This document shows positions 52,316 through 64,000 of a stretch of 64,000 nt of DNA, one piece after another. The DNA is taken from the NCBI RefSeq assembly GCF_018139145.2, contig NC_059486.1, positions 10,912,001 to 10,976,000 of the forward strand. Reading direction: 5' to 3'. Source of the DNA: Gymnogyps californianus. Its lineage: Eukaryota; Chordata; Aves; Accipitriformes; Cathartidae. The translations under genes and the position numbers were made by a program. Below the pieces are notes generated by a model that saw nothing but the letters and a program-made list of their open reading frames with translations, ran no database searches and had not been told where the DNA came from. Numbering within the stretch: the stretch's first letter is position 1; every line of letters begins with the position of its first letter.

Positions 52316-55300
52316 CGAGGATGACCTTTAGAGAGAGTCTGTGGCAAAAATTGAGACTTGACTGTTACTGATGGCTTTTGACCTTCTTCAGAACTTAGTC
52401 TTCACTTTGTATAGGCCAGAGCATTACATAATTTATGCAGAATTTAAAGTTACCCAGTGTCTCCAAAAGAATTGCAGTATTAATGACAAGCTGTGTCTCT
52501 GGGAATAAAGTCATGCTTACAAAGCTCAAGAGAAAATGGTTTCTCACTGTACACTGAAAAGAGTGCACAAGAGAAAAAAGAGCCATATAAAATCTATACA
52601 TTTTGTTTAATGAAATTCTGCATTTAAATTTTCCCACTGCATTTTGTGCTCTTTCATACCTAGTCATTTTGCTCTATGCAAGTGTGTCTGGGTGAAGGTA
52701 CACAGAAGGAAATGGGAAGGAGGGAGAGGATAAGTGTGGCTGAGGTGCTAAGGTTATTTTTGATTTTGAAAACAACTTTGATAGATACAGCTTGCTTCAT
52801 GACAGCTGTGCTATCCTCACTTCATTTCAAATTTAAACTTAAATTTCCCTGACATGGCCTTGCCCATTTATATCTCTTTAGGGAAAGGAAGTAACTTCAG
52901 TCTTGTGTTTGCTTTCCAGTGTTTCACAAATCTTTATTGTTGGAAGAAGAATTGCACAGACCAGAGGTATTATGACATCCTTCTGTTGAATGATGCCAGA
53001 GGCAATCGGGGGCTACTCAGCATAAGGAGAGATGGCATCATCTCTCCACATATGATTATCTGTGGAAAGAAATATTGTGAAGTTTATTGGATGGTAGTTA
53101 TGGGTTCAGTTTTCCATATCTGCTAAGTCTGCTGCACTGGAAGGATTATGATGGGTGAGTGAAGATGTCCTGGAATTTTACTGAGAATGAAGGAAATGTT
53201 CTAGTTACCTTTTGCTCCTCATGCATGAATCTGGGAGATATCCCAAACATAATGGCGTAAGCCACCTTCCCTCTTTTTAATACAACAAAAAGAGCCTGAG
53301 GAGGAATGTGTTGAGCCATACCTAGAGTATCATGTAAGATATACAGACAATAACTATGTGTTTGCACAGTGATATCCTTGTCTCACCAGCAACAAATATT
53401 TCCAGAATACAAATAACAGCATTAGAAAGATGAAACCAAAGATGAACAAGAGCATATGTTTTAGTTCATGGCTCTGTGAGGTAAGGAGCACAGCTAGTCA
53501 TGGCCACTCACCCTCTCATGGAGTCCTCATTGCCATTTGCAAGGGAAGAGGACTGACCGTATGCACTGCGCAAAACCATGAAGGTATAAAGCTTTTAAAA
53601 AGCATGTCATTTTAAGTTGGAAAGTATGTTTGTTGAGAGAGGGAGAAATAATTATATGTTTTGCATTTGTGGGCCTTGAAACGTTGGGAATGGTAGCATG
53701 GCAGACTTTAGGGCTTGCACAGCATTTTAGATCACCCTATGATACTTTGTGTTCTTCCATCCTGATCTGCCTTAACATATCACTCATGCAATCATTTTCA
53801 CTACAGTCAAGGTACATGGTTATTAATGTACATGCTCTAAACCTGTGTGAGCAGAAGCTTTCATTTGCGTAGTCTGTCTGTAGGGCACACTTCATTTCAC
53901 TTAGAATAAATTATCATGCATTTATCATTAGTTAGCAAGTTATTAACATTAATATAAACAAATACGTGGCACATTTCTTCATGAAGATTGCCTTTTAATC
54001 ATGTAGAGGATGTGGCAAACACTTTTACATATGTTGTTCTTAATAGATATGTTCTCTGTTACCACATATATGTATTTAAATGTGGAGAAACTTGCCAGTG
54101 ATTCTTTTCTGGTAGCTCCAGATCTATTAAGAAGAGGATTATGAGGCAAAAAAACCCACCCCAAAACAAATAAGAAAACATATTCATAATACATTAGGAG
54201 ATGATACTCCTTTCACTGGTCTATGTGGAATACTTCAGTCTTCACTGTTATTGCTAGGTATGGGGGGGGGTTGTTGGATTCATGATACACTGAAGCTACA
54301 AATAGAGGCATGATTGCAGCATAGGTAGGTAAACCTGAATTGGCTTTCATCGAGCTGATGTAGGTACCAGTATCTATGAAACTTCAGTTATTGGAAAGCT
54401 GCTACAGAATATGCTGAAGCCATTAGTTCATGAGTTTACTGCTTCTGGCAGAGTGGGGTATTAGTGAGATTGAGACAGCACAGCTCCAAATCACATCTCT
54501 CTCTCACATTTGTCTTTCGTTTGTTTCCCTGTGAGACCGTGGAGAATGTCTGCCTCCCACCGTTCATTGTACTTCCACTTTGAGAAGATTTTTCTCCAGA
54601 TTTTTCTTCTTTAAAGGCCCTCTGAAGAAGGATGGTTGATCTGAATGTATGTTTCTTCTGTGCAATATTATTTGGATTGTGGAATCTCTGCAGAACAGAT
54701 TCAGGTCTTCTCTCTCTACAGTCTGTCCATCTGTGTATCATGCATATTTCCTTCTTAAGCAGAAAATCCCTTCTAACAGCTGTGATCATTCATGCATGAA
54801 CACAGCATTTCTTCCCATTTTACCAAAGGCTATCATGAATACCCTACTCTCAAAGCCTGGAAAATTTTGTGCAGTAGTACTGATAGGTAAGATTAAAAGT
54901 ATGGTTGTATTCTGCATTTGAAGGATGGCTATGGTAGAATAATCAGTCTCATGGTATTTGGTGCTTTTGAGAAGTTATGGATTTAGCTATGAATCCCACT
55001 TTCATTTATTAAAAAAACTTCACATTTTTGTGGTTGTGGAGGAAACGCTGAACATATTTGAGTCTTTAAGGTTTATATCTAAAGACAAATAAAAAGAAAT
55101 CCTTAATATTTCTGTGCAAGTTATTGCAATTCCTTCTTTCTGAGACAGGAGAAAAAACGGACTGAGACTGCAGTTGTGAGACGTATTAACTCTTAAGTCT
55201 GTAAGTGCAGACTGAAACATTAGAGCTGCAATTGCTTTGTTTGTGTTTTTTTTCTTTGATGTTTTAAGTGGAAGGGGAAATTCAGGAAGGGCAAAGAAAA

Positions 55301-56819
55301 TCTATGTTGTCCGTTTGACTCCTTGTTATTTATTTTTTTGCAAAGTTTGTTGGAACAACAATATTTATTATAATGCCTTCAGCATCCTCAAATAAGGGGT
55401 GTTATAAGAATACACAGTCAGATTATACTGTTTAGTTATTGACTTTTTTTCTGGTCTGTGTTCAAGAAAAAAGGTGAAAGATATCTGCAAACTTGAAATT
55501 ACAGACAGTACAGATATTTACTCCAAGTATTTATTTCCTTCTCAAGCTCAACTAATAGAGTTCCCCAGTTTTTGTAGAATGCTCTGCTGCTGGTAAAGTC
55601 AACAAAATCTCTGGAGCTGTGCTGGGGACTTGACCCTAATATCTTACCTTCCGCTGCTTCCCTGAATTGGATCTTTATCTGCATTTAGATCATTCTTATG
55701 TCTCTGATGCAGATAAGAATAAAAGCTGCACGACACTCAAGTAAGCTATGGGAGAATCAAGACGACCTATATATCACATCTTTCATATAGGTCTTGCATA
55801 AATATGGATATCTCCTTCTCTCCCTCCACAAATTTTCAGTGAGATGCCAGTCTGTCTCTAAAAAAACAAGCAGTGTAATACCAAAATACCATCCTACAGA
55901 TGCATTTTACATGCAGCCTACAAGCGTAGTGTGTTTCAGTTGCTCAGTTTCACTCACTGAAGCTTTCACTTCAGGCTCATTTCTTAATTCCGGTAGTATT
56001 TTTGAGCCATTCTAACAATGCACAAGCATATTATGACAAAATGGGGAAAAAAATTATTCTCTTGGCATGTATTTCTTCCAAGGTTATCAAAGAATGATAA
56101 AACTGGAGTTTTCTTCTAACTCCAGCTCCAATTTTTCCCTCCTGAGAAAAAAATGGCTGAGCCAGAGCTAATGGATGACTGATTAGAGAAGAGCCGTGCA
56201 ACATTTTTGCAATGAACATATTTTGCTTTTGAGTACCTTTGTCTGAAAGGACATCTTTCTCTATAGTGAGGCATAGTTGGAGAAGTGATCTCTAAGATGG
56301 AAAAGCTATTCCAATGCCTGCCATGTTTTTTCTTATTTAATCTAAAGCATGGAGGCAACTTGCCTAGTCTCCTTCAATGCATGTTATTGTAATACATAGT
56401 TACTGTGGAGTAAACCTCACCACAAATCTGTATTCTCCTTTGCAAGATTATAAGGCTGAGTCAAAAAATGCAGTATTGAAGAAGTATATAGAAGCCCAAC
56501 ACAAATATTAATTGTGCCATTTGTTTCCTTTGATATATACCTCTGAATACTGCAAAACTGCTTTTTTCTTTTCTTTTTTCTTTTTTTATATGCTTGAACA
56601 GTTAGAAATTATCCTACACTCTTAACAGCAGTATGATTAGCTTTTTGGAAGAAAATAGGGGATACGTAGATTCATTATATTAACTTTGTTTTAAAATGTT
56701 TCCCTTAGTCACCAAGATTGAGTGCTTGAATATCCACCTGTACAATTTTAGAGGTCATGAAGGGAAAAAGTAGAAACACAGAAACTTGCTTGTATGAACT
56801 AATTTGCTTGTATGAATGA
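52316..56819. other. Intron-like sequence
   Basis: AT-rich DNA with no recognised gene. A G10 run lies near 54258. A 14-base motif (TTGCTTGTATGAA core) occurs twice at 56785-56798 and 56803-56816, just before the LTR fragment. Confidence 0.55.
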
Positions 56820-57099
56820 AGGTGTGAAGTTGTGCCTGGAAAAAGGGTGGGGGTGGGGAAGGTGTTGTTTTAATTTCTCTCTGTTTCTCACTGTCCAAAT
56901 CTATTTTAATAGCCAATAAATTAAATTAGTTTGCCCCAAGTTGAGTCTGTTTTGCCGGTGACGGTAGTAAGTGACCCCTCTGTCTTTATCTCAATCCACG
57001 AGCTTTTTCATCTTACTTTCTCCCCCATCCTGTTGAGGAGGGGAAGCGAGAGAGTGGCTGGGTGGGCGTCTGGCAGCTGGCCACGATCAACCCACCACA
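56820..57099 (+). mobile_element. 3' fragment of an ERVL-type LTR
   Basis: The segment aligns by eye with the 3' third of the reverse LTR at 48288-49279, but in plus orientation. Shared landmarks in order are a GAAGTTG-GCCTGGAA-AAGGG stretch, GGGGAAGGTGTT, an AAATTAAATTA stretch, CCCCAAGTTGA, TCTGTTTTGCC, a TCTTTATCTCAA...CACGAG block, and the terminal ATCAACCCACCACA. The 5' two thirds of the LTR are absent, so this is a truncated or eroded copy. It is more diverged than the reverse LTR. The left edge is approximate, and no target-site duplication can be checked because the 5' end is missing. Confidence 0.82.
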
Positions 57100-60000
57100 G
57101 TCCTGCATATGTATTTTTGTATCTTGTGGGGGATAACCATCATCCCCAAAGTTGTGAGTAGTCTAGGATTTAATCTTGACCAAAGCATTTGCTTATGTTA
57201 AGATCTTGAACTAGTTTTCTAGCATATTTGCCCTTGAGTCAGCCCACTGGGATTCTGGTAAAATAGCAAGACCTTTCTGAAATTGAATGTTGTATCTGAG
57301 CTTCTGCTCTGCTGGGTAAATATTAATTATTATTATTAGCAATATGTATATAATACTGTTAATTTATGCTGTGCTTTGCAAACATAGATAAAGCATGTTC
57401 TCTAACATTAGGAAGTTGCAGGTGAAATGAAACATGCACAATTCCAAATGACTGTGAAAGGGTATAGGAGCATTAACAAAAAGAAATGGGAGATTTTCAG
57501 GAGGAATCAGAAGAAGAGTAGGAGTTCTGGCTAACAGTCTGTCATCCCAGATTTATGTGTGAGAGCTGTGAACAGCAGAATTGGCCCTCTCCATTCTCAG
57601 CATGTCTGGAAAGGTATGGAAGAGTTTTTTGGAGAAAAAATATGAAGAAATTATGGGAGTGCAAAAGGGCTATGGTGCATCTGAGTATTAAAGACAAACA
57701 GGCTAATTTGTTCTCCTTTAACTGATTGCTTAATGTTTAATTTCAGCCTGTGCAAATAATTGGCTGGGGGTTAGGGAAGAGCACTTCAGATATTTACGTT
57801 TTGGTGTTGCTACCTATGTGAATACACATCCAACTTAAGAGTCATTTTGCAGCATGTTTTTGCTCATACATTTTGGAGACCATACCTTGGGTTTCCAGAA
57901 TTTTTTCATTTAATTTATTCCTAACCCTGTTGCAACTTTAGCTCTTTAAGTGATATAAATAGCTGCAAAAATATCTTCCCTTATTGAAGGGGAGAAGAAA
58001 AGGTTCTTTTCATTTACATATTTGCATTTTTTCATTCATTTTTTGATATGTCTTTCTACTCCGGATTTCTGGAGCACGCTCTCTATGCATAGTGTTTACT
58101 GTCATGTCTGTACTGAGGTCGAAATTACTGAATTTTTTTTACAGCTTTGTCTACAGTAGGTCCTGCAGACAGTTGAAGCTAACTTGATTGTATCTTGCTG
58201 TGGTCTTTCTCAAATAGTATACTGAAATTTGAAGACATGAATGTGAGGTATATTACAGGTGTAAAATATCCAGCCATGAATGGGAAATGGGAAATCTGTT
58301 ATGAAACAGAGATACTAAAGATTGTAAAAATGTAATCTATGGCCAGGAAGTGAAAGCTAATATAGAATCACTTTTCCACATACCTCTATGGAAAACCTTT
58401 CCTTACCTCCAAGGCAAATAGATTGATGGTCACAGAAGACTGTCTTTGGAAACGGTCTTGGTGTCATAAAAGTCAAGTAAGATTTGACCCTTATACTAGG
58501 CAGAGATCTAGTATAAGCCTCAGGAATTGCTGAACTCTATACCTGATTTATAAGACTGCTTTGCCTCCAGATCTTAAAACTGGATCTAATACTTTGTTGC
58601 TTCAAAGAGCTAACTGGTACTGCAAAATTCTTTCAAATGCTTAATGTTAAGTATTGTAATCGTGCAAAGTAATGCTGTTGTACAGGATCATTTTTACGTT
58701 CTTTACTCCATTTGCTTGCTCAAGGCATTGAGTTTTCTTGTTAATAATCCTGGGTCAGATGAAGTATGGAAGAAATGCTGGATGTGATCCTTAATATTCA
58801 GTTCTCCAACAATTTTATTGGCAAACTGACTTTCTAAAAGCTTGGGACAACTTTCCAAAGGCTTGGGACTACAATGTTTTCCGTACCTGAAGCAGTAATT
58901 TTCCTTCTACTGTATATTAACAACCACATAGTAGCTTCTTTGTTCTTTGCTAGGTGATAAAATGACTTGGACGTTTTAATAACTTCTGGCAAATTATTTT
59001 CATTTCCCCTTTTATATGATTAATAATAGTCTAGATAGACATGTAGATGTAGTATCTCTCTACTTACTATGTGGATTCATGCATATATAATGTAATATGG
59101 AGATAGGCTGGATATAGAAAATAATAAGCAATCAGTGTAATGGGTTATATTCAAAAACTCTAATCTGAACACTTAAAAAACTTTAAATGAAAGATTCTGG
59201 GTTTGGAATGTGAAATCAGTTTTGAATTTTACAGCTTCAGTTAATCACTATTGAAAATTGATGCCCAAGCCAAATGAGCCAAATTCTTTTGAACGAAATC
59301 TTTAGCTGACTTTTTCTAAAGCATTTGGCCTTGTCCAGCCAGTGAATTGTCTATATGCACTTTCTTCACAGTAAGTATGCTTCTCACTTGAGGGAGGGTG
59401 CATTACAAAGCAACAAACTGCTGTTGTCTTTAGATTGGCTTCAGGTTTTAAATTGATTTGACTGTGGACACCATATTATAGGAGTTTAGGAATTATTCGG
59501 GATATTTCCAAAGATGCAGTCAGCAAATTCCAGTGCTGATAAATAGGGCACTTGCACATTAAAGTGAACGGGGAGTTTATTAAATGAATTACTTAAAAGT
59601 CTAAGAAATGTGTTGGAAAGAACTGGTAGAGAGTCATTCAGAAGGAGCAGGAGTAGCTAAAAAGTAGATTGCTTTAAAAGGATCATAAAAGATATCTTTG
59701 GTTGTCTTTTTCTCAAGGAACTGGAACAGATGAGACTTAGACAATTCTGAGATGAATGAAGTAAGATATTTTGCATCATGAACCGTAGCTGACAATGCAA
59801 AACTCTAATGTTACTGCCAACTGCATGCTTTTCCTGGCTTTCGACAATCATAATATATAGACTGCAGTTGTGTGGTTTGCATAATGCGTTATATAATTGT
59901 ATCATAGATTATGTGATACTAACTAGAACTGGTAATAAGGAAGTTCAATTTCAGATATTATATAGCTGTTAATTTGAGTTCTGTATTGTTTTAATTCCAA

Positions 60001-60825
60001 ATATAGGAGGCATTTGATATGTTCCCAACTGTACATAGTTTTAAAAATATTATCATCAATAATAATAATGATATTTGCTTTTGCAGATCATGGTAAATCA
60101 GTATGTGTTAGACCATTTAAACTTTTGTTGTTTTTTTAATTTTTTTAAACCCCACTTGGATGAAGTTTGACAGTTCTAAGGAAAAAAGCTTAACGTTCCT
60201 AAGAAAACCTGTGAAAAGCTGTTTTAGTCTTATCCTTTAGGTTTAGGAATTTTGCACTTAGATTCCCTTAGGAGTCTTGCAATTAATTCAGTATTTTTTA
60301 TGTGTTTGGTCTCAGGAATGACATTTAAGTCTCAGTGACTTGTTGTCATAGAAGTTCATGTTCATCTGGACCATGGAAAGTGTCTTTGTGGTTTTCAGAA
60401 GTAAGCAAGGTGAGAAGGTGAATGTTGGGGTAACCCCTGTATCTCATGATTGTGCCGTAAGTGCTATAAGAACATATAAGCGGTTGACTAGAAGATGATG
60501 AGCCAAAAAGATCTCTTATCATTAGAGTCTATTGAAAGCCTAAACTTGCAACTTCAATTCTTTTTCTGCTTCAGTTAAATTAGAACTTTGTTCTAAGATA
60601 CCTGGAGATGCTGGCTTGAATGAGTAACAAATTGCTCTCTTCTTGAAATTCTGGAAGCACTACTGAAATCATGTGCTTAAAACAGAGCAATGTCTTAAGT
60701 AAACTATATTTTAGCAGTTCTGCGGTACCCAAGAAAATTGCCTGCTCTCAACTAGATGTGGTTACTTCTACTGGGTTGTATCTAAACTTTACTAAGATTT
60801 TTAATGACTTTGTTGTTTTTTAAAG

Positions 60826-60917
60826 GGTCTTCATTAGAAGCACAAACCTTCCTTTATCCAGGTGGTGATTTCACAGCTGTAGGAAACCTGGAGGAAACCT
60901 GGTGTAGGAGAATGAGT
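60826..60917 (+). CDS. Weak alternative coding-exon candidate
   Basis: A moderate acceptor (T-rich tract, then TTAAAG|GG) and a GTAAGT donor at 60918 bound 92 bases. Joined directly to the phase-1 signal-peptide exon the frame is open for 31 codons, beginning GSSLEAQTF and ending WCRRMS. Joined after the candidate exon at 32868-32952 it hits a stop, so the two cannot both be consecutive coding exons as drawn. It contains an 11-base tandem repeat (60881-60902). This is probably chance, and I keep it only as an alternative. Confidence 0.12.
60881..60902. repeat. 11-bp perfect tandem repeat
   Basis: AGGAAACCTGG occurs twice in direct succession. It is a short slippage-type duplication. Confidence 0.9.
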
Positions 60918-61128
60918 GTAAGTTTTTCGACACAAGGGGCTTGGATTTACAGTGTGTCACTGACTGCTTGCTTGACCAAGGGGAACTGAATTTTTTGCTC
61001 AGTCAGGTCACTAGTGGAAATTTTATTTGCTTAAATATCCATCAGCAGAGCTGTAAAGTTGTAGTTATTCAAGTTTGTGTAATACTCAATACTTCTACAC
61101 AAAATGTAGCTTGCTTTATGACTATAAT

Positions 61129-61152
61129 GATTTGTCTTGAGATTTGTCTTGA
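61129..61152. repeat. 12-bp perfect tandem repeat
   Basis: GATTTGTCTTGA occurs twice in direct succession in intron-like DNA. Confidence 0.9.
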
Positions 61153-64000
61153 AAAACTAGTACAATAGATTTTCCTTATAGCCCCATTTCAGCATGAAAT
61201 TATTTTCAGTGGTAGTAATGGAATTAGGACTGATTTAGACATCTGGATTTGGACGTTTTGATTCATTCTTGCTCCCACCCTTGCTCCTGTTTTTCCTAAT
61301 GGCAACAGAATCTGTTCCACTTAATAGGATTTTTCTTATTGCGTGATTGCATGACTTAAACTTATTTGTATAATAGTGGCTGATGGTCTCCCACTAGATC
61401 AGAGGTAGTCCAGCAAGGAGTTTTTGGATGCTCTTTCTCCCACTTTTTCCCTGATGCTTGCATCTCATTTTGCTCTCTTTCTTGTGGAAGCTTTTTTCAT
61501 AATTCTTTGTCATACTGCACCATAGTGACAAAAATGGGGATCTCTGCTTCCATATGGGCCACAAGAACAGCTCACACAATGCTCCTTCACTAGCCTGCGA
61601 AGAATTGTTTTCCAGTGCTAGTCTGTAAGCACAGCATTACTAATGTTCCTTGAGTCTTTATTAATCACAGGTCTGCCAAATCCAAGATTTAAAATATAAC
61701 TTGGTAAATATCAATGCTTTATTTTTATTCTTAACTGTGTTCCAAAGGCCAGACTGAGGAGTTCAAACTGCCTACTTCACAGCATGCAGTTTTCCAGTAT
61801 TTATTTAGTGCAAAGCTGCAGACTGTACAAAGTACTCCCAGTGCAATATCAACTCGCAAACAATTTTCTAAAGCATCTTTAATGTACAGTGTTACTGTAC
61901 CCAGAGGTGTAGGAGAGCAGTATTAATGCAGGCATGATAGTTCTGAGTGTTCATATGAGTCCTCAAGGAATAATAAACAGCTTGAAATAACAACCAGCAA
62001 ATTCTCCAGATGCTTTTTATCCATGTGTCGGCAACTGTGTTGATTCCAGATCAATGCAGGGTATTAAGACATTTATATGATTGAGCTAAAAAGCTGCCAG
62101 GTTGTACAAGCATCAAGCTTGTAAAAAATAGGAGAGCTGAGTAAAGCCAACTGTATTCTATTCATAAACTGCAGGAATGGAACTTCTTGATAACATAACA
62201 GATAGTGTCAGTGGGAAGATTTTGGTTTTAATTTAGTATGTGTACTGGGAAAGTTCAGGTATATGTAAGTCACTTGATTACCAGATCCCAATATCTGAAT
62301 ATTTTGCTGGTATAAAAAGAGACTCCTGGCAGTCAGGCACAATTCATTCCTTAGACAATGGAAACACAAAGCCATTATTTCGGATGCAATCCCAACAGAG
62401 CTCAGAGTATGCCTGTCCTAACAATTACTACTTTTGCCCCTCTTATTCCTAGATCAGCATAGCTATGTGATTCTTATTGATGCCACAGTTTGGCACCGTG
62501 GAACTTCTCTGTAGAAGTAGTGAATATATAGAGTACTTCTGTGACAATCGGTTGTTGTCTTGGCCTGTATCATGGTACAAAATCTAGACAAAGAAGCTGA
62601 TCTGAAGATGAAGAAGTCCTTTGGAGCCCTTTTTAATTGGTTGCATGGAGATTTGGATCAAACTGTATTTTTCGATTGCATGTGTCAAAACCACACATGG
62701 TTCCATAAAATTGAGTTTCATTCAGCTTTTCTTTGAAATCCTTTGATAATCTGAAATTCCCATGGCATAGTAGACCCAGATAAGATATCGACACAAACTC
62801 CTATGAAGCGAAATTACTGGTTTCTGTTCAGCTCTTGTAGCCACACACTTTTAACACAAGAAACATTATACAGAAACCTCGAAGTGACAACATTTTTCAG
62901 AATCCTCCAGTCCTGACTTGTGTCAACAAGAAAACCATGACGTTAATCATCTTCCTTAGGGGCATGTTTTTGCATCCCCCTGAATTGAGGGTTTTATGTG
63001 ACAATCCAGCAGTATGCAGTGTCAATTAAAAAAATTAATGTAATAAAAATCTAATGCAGAAAAGTATCCATGTAGGTATATGCTCTAAAATCTAAGCAAA
63101 TATCTACCAGGCTAAGGTTTTAGTATTTAGTAGTGTTTTTTAAAAATACAAAATATTTTCAAGATATAGGGGTGTACCACGGCAGTGGCTTGGAGAAAAG
63201 AGTAAGAACTAGAGCTACCCATTAGCACCAATCAGTGCAGAGCGTACTGGTCCCATTTGTGTAGTTGCACAGCATCTCTTATCCTCTTGTGTTAACCTCT
63301 CCTGAAAATCCACCCAGAAGTGCTGCAGACCTTCTGCGTGTCAAGCATTTTCATGAAGTTTTGAAATGTTTTCAGATTCAAACTGTTTTCCTGAAAATGT
63401 GTCTGTAGCTATGGGTGATTAGAAGCTGAAAAATCTTGTCTCGATACCTTTTTTGGAAAATGGCTATAGGTACCTCTTGGGCAAAACATCGTGAAAAGTG
63501 GGGGTGTTTTGGTTTTTTATTTTTATTTTTATTTACTCTTGCATGAGTAAATACAGAACCTTCCACTGTTTATTCTTAAGTCATTAAATGTATTTCAGAA
63601 TATTCTGGGTACTCGCACAAATGCTCTCAGGTGCTTAAATTTCATGCGTTTTAGTTCAAGTAATGTTTTGTGTGAAAGCATATTATTTGTTAGTTGTCAT
63701 CTGTTGTTCCTCTTTTTAAAAAGTTTGTCAGCAAGTTAGGAGATCTAAAAGTATTTCTTTGATTTCGTTGACCTAATTTCATTTTTAATTGCTTTTCCAG
63801 TTGAAATCCAAATGAGGTAATGTTCATCAAATAGAGAGAGAAAACAAGCAAAAGAATAGAGACTTTACTTTTCTCACTTTTATGCCCAAATCCTGATCAG
63901 TAGAAAATATTTTTAAAAGTGGATATTAGCTTTTTCAGAACTCCCAGGCTTTCATGCCATGGTTTACTAACCACTTTTTCACAGGAATGCGTTACGCAGT

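Larger units (their letters stand above)
57100..64000. other. Intron-like sequence to the window end
   Basis: AT-rich DNA with ATT-rich patches (57311-57340, 60047-60072) and a TTTTA-type run near 63515. Apart from the weak exon candidate at 60826-60917 I see no gene. The window ends inside this stretch. Confidence 0.5.

Noticed and set aside
63801..63816. Acceptor (GCTTTTCCAG) followed by a GTAATG donor
   Set aside because: A 16-base exon with a weak donor; chance pairing is more likely.

Overview
The window looks like nuclear DNA of a bird. Three things point there: a CR1 LINE 3' end with its typical terminal ATTCTATGAT (52074-52315), and three endogenous-retrovirus LTR copies of types I know from avian genomes (38558-39131, 48288-49279, 56820-57099). 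Around them lies AT-rich, intron-like sequence with no long open frames. No bacterial-style gene packing, operons, CRISPR arrays or tRNA/rRNA genes are visible. The LTR types suggest a neoavian bird, but species cannot be read from this.

Layout. Positions 1-20159 are AT-rich non-coding DNA with simple repeats and no recognisable gene. A sharp CpG island spans about 20160-21460 and marks a promoter. It contains GC boxes and a good splice donor at 20660/20661. Two good acceptors follow, at 21153/21154 and 21567/21568. The island leads into an exon ending at 21840 with a textbook donor (AAAG|GTAAGT). That exon carries a start codon in good context (21786) and 18 codons of a signal-peptide-like sequence, leaving phase 1. 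I therefore read it as the 5' end of a plus-strand gene for a secreted or membrane protein. I do not recognise the protein.

From 21841 to 64000 the sequence looks like a long first coding intron, over 42 kb or broken by rare exons. The best internal exon candidate is 32868-32952: strong acceptor, GTAAGT donor, and frame open in the phase set by the signal-peptide exon. A weaker one is 60826-60917. The mobile elements all sit in this downstream part. The three LTRs share a related 3' segment, so they belong to related retroviral lineages.

I saw no clearly novel biological system. The points most worth a second look are the unidentified signal-peptide gene with its alternative 5' splicing, the candidate second exon, the shared LTR 3' module, and a diverged 45-bp local direct repeat at 27436 and 28103.
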